A stretch of DNA of 15,439 nt, taken from contig SKIA01000053.1 of assembly GCA_007116645.1 (NCBI GenBank), positions 1-15,439 of the forward strand, read 5' to 3'. The stretch is from Candidatus Woesearchaeota archaeon (GTDB lineage Archaea; Nanobdellota; Nanobdellia; Woesearchaeales; SKIA01). The position numbers were made by a program, and so were the translations under genes. This document shows, piece after piece, positions 11,407 through 15,439 of the stretch. How positions within the stretch are numbered: the stretch's first letter is position 1; each line of letters begins with the position of its first letter. A model generated the notes under the pieces. It worked only from the letters and a program-made list of their open reading frames with translations. It was not told the DNA's origin and ran no database searches.

Positions 11407-12846
11407 ATGGCAAAGCTTCTGACCAAATCATTGTTTACTGCGGGAGTGTATTGTCCTGAGCTCATGTGGTTTTCTGCTTTCGCAAAAGAGGAGCTTCCTG
11501 AGCACTCGCGCGCGCAACTCGCTATTTTTGAGCAAGGAACTCGTGTAGGTATTCTTGCCACGCAAAGACATCCCTCGGGTGTTCGTGTGGATGCTGATGA
11601 TTTCAAGGAGTATCTTGACCTTACTAAGGAGCTATTGTCTTCTCGTCTTCCTTTGTTTGAGCCGGCGTTTCTTGCTGGCAGGCAGTATTGTCGTATTGAT
11701 ATGCTTGTCCCGTCAAATGGTGGCTGGGACGTGGTAGAAGTTAAGAGTGGTACGAGCGTTAAAGAAGTAAATCTGTGGGATGTGGCCTTTCAAGTTGATA
11801 CTGCTCGTAGATCTGGTGTTGATGTGCAAAAAGCGTATATCTTGCATATTAATTCAGATTATGTTCGCAAAGGCGCAATTGATGTTGATGAGCTATTCAC
11901 AAAAGTTGATGTGACTGATGATATCGAGCCTTTCTTAGCAAAACTCGGCCAAAAAACTTCTGAGCTGTGCCGCGTGCTAGACAGTTCGCGTCCAAAAGTT
12001 ACTATGTTGCACTCTTGCCAAAGCCCGTATGGGTGTCCACTGCCCTCTTTGTTTCCGTTGCCCGAACACAACGTGACTCAGCTATATCGAAGCAATGGTC
12101 AAGAGTTTATTGAACAAGGAACAATCCTCATAGCAGACATTGTTGATGGCGCAGGTCTTAATCCCAAACAGTATGTTCAGTGGCGCGCTGTAACTCAAGG
12201 TCAGCCGCAAGTGAATAAGGATGCATTATCCAAATGGCTTTCTTCTCTTGAATACCCCCTGTATCATTTTGATTTTGAGACGTTCAGTCCCGCTGTGCCG
12301 TTGTATGAAAACACCAGGCCGTATCAGCGCATCCCGTTTCAGTTCTCTTTGCACATTGAGCACGAGGACGGGCGCGTTGAGCATCACGACTACCTTCATC
12401 CTGACTCGTCTGATCCTCGCCCTCAATTACTAAAAGCACTTAAGATTCTTCGAGGCGATGGTTCGGTGCTCGCACATAACGCTTCTTTTGAGAAGGGAGT
12501 ATTAAATGAGCTGTTGCAAGCATTTCCAGAAGAGACATGGATTACGCGCGCTATCAACCGTTTGGTGGACACCATTGTTCCTTTCAGAAACTTTTGGTAT
12601 TATCATCCTGATCAGCACGGAAGTTGTTCGCTAAAGGCAGTACTTCCTGCACTCACTACGAATGGCTATGATGACTTGGAAGTCTCGGCGGGCGATGATG
12701 CTTCATTAGAGTTTGTGCGCATCACGCAAGAAGATGTTTCTGATGAAGAGCGTGATAGAGTGCGAAAAGATCTTTTAGCGTATTGTAAGAAAGATACTGA
12801 GGCGATGATTGATATTGTTGCTGCATTGCGGGAGGCATGCAGGTGA
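11407..12846 (+). CDS. DUF2779-type protein: Cas4-like nuclease domain plus DEDDy exonuclease-like domain
   Basis: The 479-residue protein has two nuclease-like parts. Residues about 10-190 look like a PD-(D/E)XK fold of the Cas4/RecB kind: Asp98 in CRIDMLVP, then Glu111 and Lys113 in VVEVKSG, with Cys16 near the N-terminus and Cys204 and Cys210 in CQSPYGCPL as possible iron-sulfur ligands. Residues about 283-475 match DUF2779, an RNase H-like exonuclease relative: Asp289 and Glu291 in HFDFETF, PYQRIPFQFSLH (305-316), HNASFEKGVL (357-366), Asp388 in VDTI, and Tyr459/Asp463 in YCKKD, the DEDDy pattern. It probably acts on DNA or RNA; the substrate is unknown. It has its own promoter and its stop overlaps the start of the methyltransferase gene. 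No cas genes or CRISPR array are nearby, so the Cas4 resemblance says nothing about adaptive immunity. Confidence 0.85.
   Translation: MAKLLTKSLFTAGVYCPELMWFSAFAKEELPEHSRAQLAIFEQGTRVGILATQRHPSGVRVDADDFKEYLDLTKELLSSRLPLFEPAFLAGRQYCRIDMLVPSNGGWDVVEVKSGTSVKEVNLWDVAFQVDTARRSGVDVQKAYILHINSDYVRKGAIDVDELFTKVDVTDDIEPFLAKLGQKTSELCRVLDSSRPKVTMLHSCQSPYGCPLPSLFPLPEHNVTQLYRSNGQEFIEQGTILIADIVDGAGLNPKQYVQWRAVTQGQPQVNKDALSKWLSSLEYPLYHFDFETFSPAVPLYENTRPYQRIPFQFSLHIEHEDGRVEHHDYLHPDSSDPRPQLLKALKILRGDGSVLAHNASFEKGVLNELLQAFPEETWITRAINRLVDTIVPFRNFWYYHPDQHGSCSLKAVLPALTTNGYDDLEVSAGDDASLEFVRITQEDVSDEERDRVRKDLLAYCKKDTEAMIDIVAALREACR
12831..12835 (+). promoter_or_regulatory. Shine-Dalgarno site deciding the methyltransferase start
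   Basis: GGAGG sits 7 nt before the in-frame GTG at 12843 but only 1 nt before the ATG at 12837. The spacing favours the GTG, which also gives the common GTGA overlap with the preceding stop. Confidence 0.7.
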
Positions 12847-13292
12847 AACGAAAAGTTCTTGCTCCTCCCCCACTCATTTTTTTGGCGTGTTACCTTATCG
12901 GCGCCGGATTGCAGTATCTTCTCCCTTACAGTTTATTATTAGAAGATTGGCAGTGGACCTCGTGGGTATTTATAGCTCTTGGCTCGGCGATAATGTTGTG
13001 GGCAGTTGCTACCATGAAAAAGCATGATACTCCTTTGAGTCCTCATGAAGAACCAAAAGCTCTTGTCACCTCTGGTCCGTATCGTTTCTCACGAAACCCC
13101 ATATATATTGGTCTCACGCTTATTTATGTGAGCATGGCAGTATATAGTAATGCCTTCATGGTATTACTTATGCTTCCTGTCGCTCTCATCTTGCTCACCC
13201 AAGGAGTGATTGTTGTTGAGGAAGAACGCCTCAAGCAAGCGTTCAAAAAAGAATATGTTGCGTACACAAAGCGTGTTCGGCGTTGGTTGTAG
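12843..13292 (+). CDS. Isoprenylcysteine/phospholipid-type membrane methyltransferase (ICMT/PEMT-like)
   Basis: The 149-residue integral membrane protein has about four hydrophobic helices (10-30, 39-58, 88-102 and 104-124). The conserved C-terminal family signature is LVTSGPYRFSRNPIYIG (74-90), followed by VVEEERLKQAFKKEYVAYTKRVRRWL-type residues (124-149). In ICMT and PEMT relatives these two parts bind S-adenosylmethionine; the acceptor may be a prenylated thiol, a lipid or a small molecule and cannot be told from sequence. The start is taken as GTG at 12843. It is translationally coupled to the DUF2779 gene, which suggests co-expression, although no functional link is obvious. A T7 run at 12877-12883 just inside the gene could act as a weak terminator. 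Confidence 0.85.
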   Translation: MKRKVLAPPPLIFLACYLIGAGLQYLLPYSLLLEDWQWTSWVFIALGSAIMLWAVATMKKHDTPLSPHEEPKALVTSGPYRFSRNPIYIGLTLIYVSMAVYSNAFMVLLMLPVALILLTQGVIVVEEERLKQAFKKEYVAYTKRVRRWL

Positions 13293-13310
13293 TAGCTCAA
13301 AGACAGACTA

Positions 13311-13318
13311 CTTAAACC
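13311..13318 (+). promoter_or_regulatory. TATA-like box for the rhodanese gene
   Basis: CTTAAACC is centred about 24 nt before the ATG at 13338, in the 45-bp gap after the methyltransferase stop. It predicts a leaderless mRNA. Confidence 0.45.
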
Positions 13319-13337
13319 AGTACAGCATCATATCTTC

Positions 13338-13664
13338 ATGGTACAAGAAATAGCTCCTCAAGAACTTCATGACATGCTCCACGGTGACGATGACGTAATC
13401 ATTATTGATGTGCTCGCGCCTGAGTATTTTCGAAAACAACACATCCCTAAGGCAATCAATATTCCTTTAGAGCACATCGAAGAGCTCACGGCAGAACTTG
13501 CTGAGCACCACAGACCTATTGTGGTGTATTGCTATAATTCTGAGTGCCAAGCAAGCCCGCAAGCAGCCGAGAAACTCATTGAGATGGGCTTTGAAAACGT
13601 GTATGATCTTAAAGTCGGTATTGAAGGATATAAGAAAGCTGGCTTTACTGTCACGACCTATTAA
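13338..13664 (+). CDS. Single-domain rhodanese-like protein
   Basis: The 108-residue protein covers one rhodanese domain from end to end. VIIIDVLAPEYFRKQHIPKAINIPL (20-44) matches the conserved CH2A-like start, though the usual Arg after the Asp-Val pair is Leu26. The active-site strand and loop are VVYCYNSECQASPQAAEKL (62-80), with Cys65 the likely persulfide carrier and a second Cys at 70. MGFENVYDLKVGIEGYKKAGF (83-103) matches the typical C-terminal part. Rhodaneses transfer sulfane sulfur or act as redox or regulatory modules. The loop from Cys65 to the Ser before the helix is two residues longer than in the common CxxGxRS form. It has its own promoter. Confidence 0.88.
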   Translation: MVQEIAPQELHDMLHGDDDVIIIDVLAPEYFRKQHIPKAINIPLEHIEELTAELAEHHRPIVVYCYNSECQASPQAAEKLIEMGFENVYDLKVGIEGYKKAGFTVTTY

Positions 13665-13671
13665 TTTTTAT
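13664..13671 (+). promoter_or_regulatory. TATA-like box for the DedA/VTT gene, overlapping a T5 tract
   Basis: ATTTTTAT directly follows the rhodanese stop codon (13662-13664) and is centred about 27 nt before the ATG at 13695. The T5 run could also stop the rhodanese transcript, so one element may serve both genes. Confidence 0.5.
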
Positions 13672-13694
13672 CCCCCAACCCCTTTAGCCTGTAT

Positions 13695-14387
13695 ATGAAC
13701 AAGAAATTGCTCATCATGCAGGCAGGGGTTTTCTTAATATTTATTGTTGTTGCAATCGTATTAACACAAAATATTGATGCTGCTTCTGAGCTTCGACAAG
13801 CAGTCCTTTCTCTTGGACCTCTTGGATGGATTGGATTCATTGGATTATACACTGCCGGTACTGTATTGTTGTTTCCCGGAACAGTATTTACTGTCGCTGG
13901 AGGTTTATTGTATGGGTTATGGGTGGGGTTTGCGCTCAACATGATTGGCGCTATGGCCGGTGCGAGCGCTGCGTATTATGTTTCTCGCTTAATGGGTAAA
14001 AAAGCGTTTGAAGGTCTTGCTCCTGTGCGCCTTCGCGAGTTGAATAAAAAGGTGTCAAAAAGACCTTTTGAAACAGTGCTAATCTTGCGCCTCGTACCTC
14101 TGATTCCGTATAACGCGCTCAACTTTGCTTTAGGCATCACTAATATTCGTTTCAAGCCGTATTTTTGGGGTACGTTTCTTGGAATCCTCCCGACAAGTTT
14201 TGCGTATACCTACGCCACAGTACGTGTAGGAGAAGTTGTTGCTGAGACAGGTTTACAATCGCTCACCCGCCAAGACTTGGTTCCTCTCATCCCTGCTTTC
14301 TTACTTATTCTTGTTCTGGCAGTTGTACCTTTCGTGGTCCGTAGGTTCCAGCACAGTAAGCTTAATAAGGACGAGTTCTTGCGCTAA
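13695..14387 (+). CDS. DedA/VTT-domain (TVP38/TMEM64-like) membrane protein
   Basis: The 230-residue protein has an N-terminal helix (6-24). The VTT domain follows: a hydrophobic segment with FPGTVFTVAGGLLYG (60-74), a second one with GAMAGASAAYYVSRLMGKKA (85-104), then the conserved ILRLVPLIPYNALNFALGIT (130-149), whose Arg132 and Pro pair typify the family, and a helix with WGTFLGILP (158-166). A last helix is at 196-216, followed by a short basic tail. VTT proteins are implicated in lipid scrambling and membrane homeostasis; the substrate here is inferred at best. The start is supported by a TATA-like box. The nucleotidyltransferase gene begins 4 nt after its stop, so the two may be co-transcribed. 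Confidence 0.9.
   Translation: MNKKLLIMQAGVFLIFIVVAIVLTQNIDAASELRQAVLSLGPLGWIGFIGLYTAGTVLLFPGTVFTVAGGLLYGLWVGFALNMIGAMAGASAAYYVSRLMGKKAFEGLAPVRLRELNKKVSKRPFETVLILRLVPLIPYNALNFALGITNIRFKPYFWGTFLGILPTSFAYTYATVRVGEVVAETGLQSLTRQDLVPLIPAFLLILVLAVVPFVVRRFQHSKLNKDEFLR
14361..14368 (+). promoter_or_regulatory. Possible TATA-like box for the nucleotidyltransferase gene
   Basis: CTTAATAA inside the 3' end of the DedA/VTT gene is centred about 27 nt before the ATG at 14392. No good Shine-Dalgarno site is present there, so a separate leaderless transcript is possible in addition to read-through from the upstream gene. Confidence 0.3.
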
Positions 14388-14391
14388 GTGT

Positions 14392-15315
14392 ATGAAACTC
14401 ATCTTGCCAGTCGCTGGAAAAGGAACGCGTATGCGACCAATCACGCATACCATTGCAAAGCCGCTCGTCCCCATCGCGGGAAAGCCTACCATTGAACATA
14501 TTGTGAATACAGCACTCACCATTCAGGGTGTTGAAGTAACTGAAATCATCTTTATTACTGGATATCTTGGTCACCAAATCGAGGAGTGGGCAAAAAAGCA
14601 GTATCCTGACATGCCTATGCGCTTTATTGAGCAAAAAGTAGCTAACGGAAGTGCTGATGCTATTCGTCTTGCTGAACCGTTCGCAAAGGGAGAAGACGCT
14701 CTGATCATCTTTTGTGATACCTTGTTTGATGCTGATCTTGAAGTGATTGGAGAAGAAGAAATGGACGGCGCTATCTGGACTGCTCAAGTTCCTGATCCTC
14801 GGCGCTTTGGTGTTGTCTACCATGACGAAGAGATGTGGATGACTGACCTTGTCGAAAAACCGGACGAGCCTGATTCTGACCTTGTCAATATCGGTATATA
14901 TTACATTCGTGATACTCGCTCAATGTTTGCAATGATTGATGTTTTGTATCAAGACGGGATTCGTACGAAAGGAGAATACAACTTTCCTGAAGCACTCGCT
15001 CTCATGGCAAAAAATGGCAAACAAATCAAAGTCCACCCTGTTGAGGGATGGTATGATACGGGCGTTCACGCAACCACGCTCGCCACTAATAGAGTATTTT
15101 GTGAACGAGAAGGACTTGAGAACGGCATTCACGATTCAGCAATTATCGAACAGTCCACCTTGCTCAACTGCATCGTCATGGAAGGCGCTCGCATCATTAA
15201 GTGCGACCTAAAGGACAGCATTATTGGTCCTCGAAGTATTGTTAAGCACACTAAAGGACAAGTTATTGTCGGTGCTGACAGTGTTGTGGACGGTAATGAT
15301 AATAGAGATGCGTGA
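14392..15315 (+). CDS. Sugar-1-phosphate nucleotidyltransferase (glucose-1-phosphate thymidylyl/uridylyltransferase type)
   Basis: It makes an NDP-sugar from an NTP and a sugar-1-phosphate, feeding surface glycan or lipid glycosylation. The 307-residue protein starts MKLILPVAGKGTRMRPITHT, the nucleotide-binding G-x-G-T-R loop, followed by Lys23 in AKPLVPIAGKP. Next come IIFCDTLFD (105-113, metal-binding Asp109, with Cys where Gly is usual before it), RRFGVV (137-142), VEKP (154-157), NIGIYYI (166-172), NFPEAL (197-202) and GWYDTG (219-224). The last 60 residues resemble a short left-handed beta-helix (for example IIEQSTLLNCIVMEGARI). The sugar and base cannot be fixed from sequence. The start is the ATG at 14392; a longer frame upstream overlaps the DedA/VTT gene and is not credible. 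The last codons and stop lie in the first copy of a 46-bp tandem repeat. Confidence 0.92.
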   Translation: MKLILPVAGKGTRMRPITHTIAKPLVPIAGKPTIEHIVNTALTIQGVEVTEIIFITGYLGHQIEEWAKKQYPDMPMRFIEQKVANGSADAIRLAEPFAKGEDALIIFCDTLFDADLEVIGEEEMDGAIWTAQVPDPRRFGVVYHDEEMWMTDLVEKPDEPDSDLVNIGIYYIRDTRSMFAMIDVLYQDGIRTKGEYNFPEALALMAKNGKQIKVHPVEGWYDTGVHATTLATNRVFCEREGLENGIHDSAIIEQSTLLNCIVMEGARIIKCDLKDSIIGPRSIVKHTKGQVIVGADSVVDGNDNRDA

Positions 15316-15419
15316 GCACTCTATTTTCGTAATCGAAGATAACGATAACAGAGATGCGTGAGCACTCTATTTTCGTAATCGAAGATAACGATAACAGAGA
15401 TGCATAAGCGCCCGTTCTC
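15293..15419 (+). repeat. 46-bp tandem repeat with hairpins, overlapping a gene 3' end
   Basis: Copies begin at 15293, 15339 and 15385. The first two differ at 3 positions; the third matches for about 19 bp and then diverges. Each full copy holds two foldable elements: AGAG-AT-GC-GTGA-GC-A-CTCT followed by ATTTT (terminator-like), and an 8-bp stem TATTTTCG/CGAAGATA with a TAAT loop (15322-15341 and 15368-15387, one G-T pair). Copy 1 contains the TGA of the nucleotidyltransferase gene; copy 2 repeats that codon string. The window ends at 15439, so the downstream limit is unknown. Confidence 0.9.
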
Positions 15420-15439
15420 GTAACAATAACGCTTAATTC

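Noticed and set aside
12837..12842. ATG at 12837 as methyltransferase start
   Set aside because: GGAGG would be only 1 nt away; spacing to the GTG at 12843 is 7 nt, and that choice gives the common 4-nt GTGA overlap.
11407..12846. Cas4 of a CRISPR-Cas system
   Set aside because: The resemblance is limited to the nuclease core; the C-terminal half is a DUF2779 exonuclease-like domain and no other cas gene is in the window.
14236..14391. N-terminal extension of the nucleotidyltransferase
   Set aside because: It overlaps the conserved end of the DedA/VTT gene in another frame, and the family normally starts with the K-x-I-L-P-V-A-G-K-G-T-R segment.
15293..15419. CRISPR array
   Set aside because: The copies are directly adjacent with a 46-bp period and no unique spacers, and the third copy decays; no cas genes are present.

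Overview
The window reads as a compact archaeal chromosome segment, probably from a DPANN-type lineage (Woesearchaeota/Pacearchaeota-like). The archaeal call is well supported. Almost every first gene has an A/T-rich TATA-type box about 24-29 nt before its start codon, which leaves room only for a leaderless mRNA. SecF precedes SecD, and SecF carries the archaeal GYSVDTD motif. The tRNA has no encoded CCA. The DPANN placement is inference from the small genes, 1-2 bp convergent gaps and the style of the secreted protein.

Layout. 73-849 (+): a four-helix membrane protein with a histidine-rich tandem repeat. 852-924 (-): tRNA-Pro(TGG). 967-3590 (-): a translationally coupled secF-secD operon for the export motor. 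3670-3900 (+): a two-helix mini membrane protein divergent from secF. 3902-4977 (-): two cytoplasmic proteins I do not recognise. 5073-7520 (+): an 815-residue secreted protein with a Cys-rich N-terminal domain, an 18-T tract encoding six Phe, and a C-terminal Asp-box (BNR-like) propeller. 7522-8550 (-): a SprT-like zinc metalloprotease and a small unknown protein. 8581-11304 (-): a P2-type cation ATPase with an altered TM6 ion site. 11407-13292 (+): a two-gene operon with a DUF2779-type protein (Cas4-like nuclease part plus DEDD exonuclease part) and an ICMT/PEMT-like membrane methyltransferase. 13338-13664 (+): a single-domain rhodanese. 13695-15315 (+): a DedA/VTT membrane protein followed 4 nt later by a sugar-1-phosphate nucleotidyltransferase. 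15293-15439: a 46-bp tandem repeat that begins inside the last codons of that gene and runs to the window end.

The genes are mostly single-gene units with their own promoters, so they do not form one pathway. The common theme is the cell envelope: protein export, a secreted propeller protein, ion transport, lipid- or membrane-linked enzymes and sugar nucleotide synthesis. Two initiation modes coexist: leaderless starts for first genes, and Shine-Dalgarno (GGAGG or GGTGAG) starts for the coupled genes secD and the methyltransferase and for the TTG-initiated ATPase.

The strongest oddities are: the T18 tract as a possible phase switch or intragenic terminator; the internally duplicated His-rich membrane protein; the loss of the TM6 aspartate in the P-type ATPase; an apparent extra helix hairpin in SecF; and the hairpin-bearing 46-bp repeat that duplicates a gene's 3' end including its stop codon. 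No mobile element, CRISPR array or replication origin was seen. No stretch longer than about 120 bases lacks a gene.
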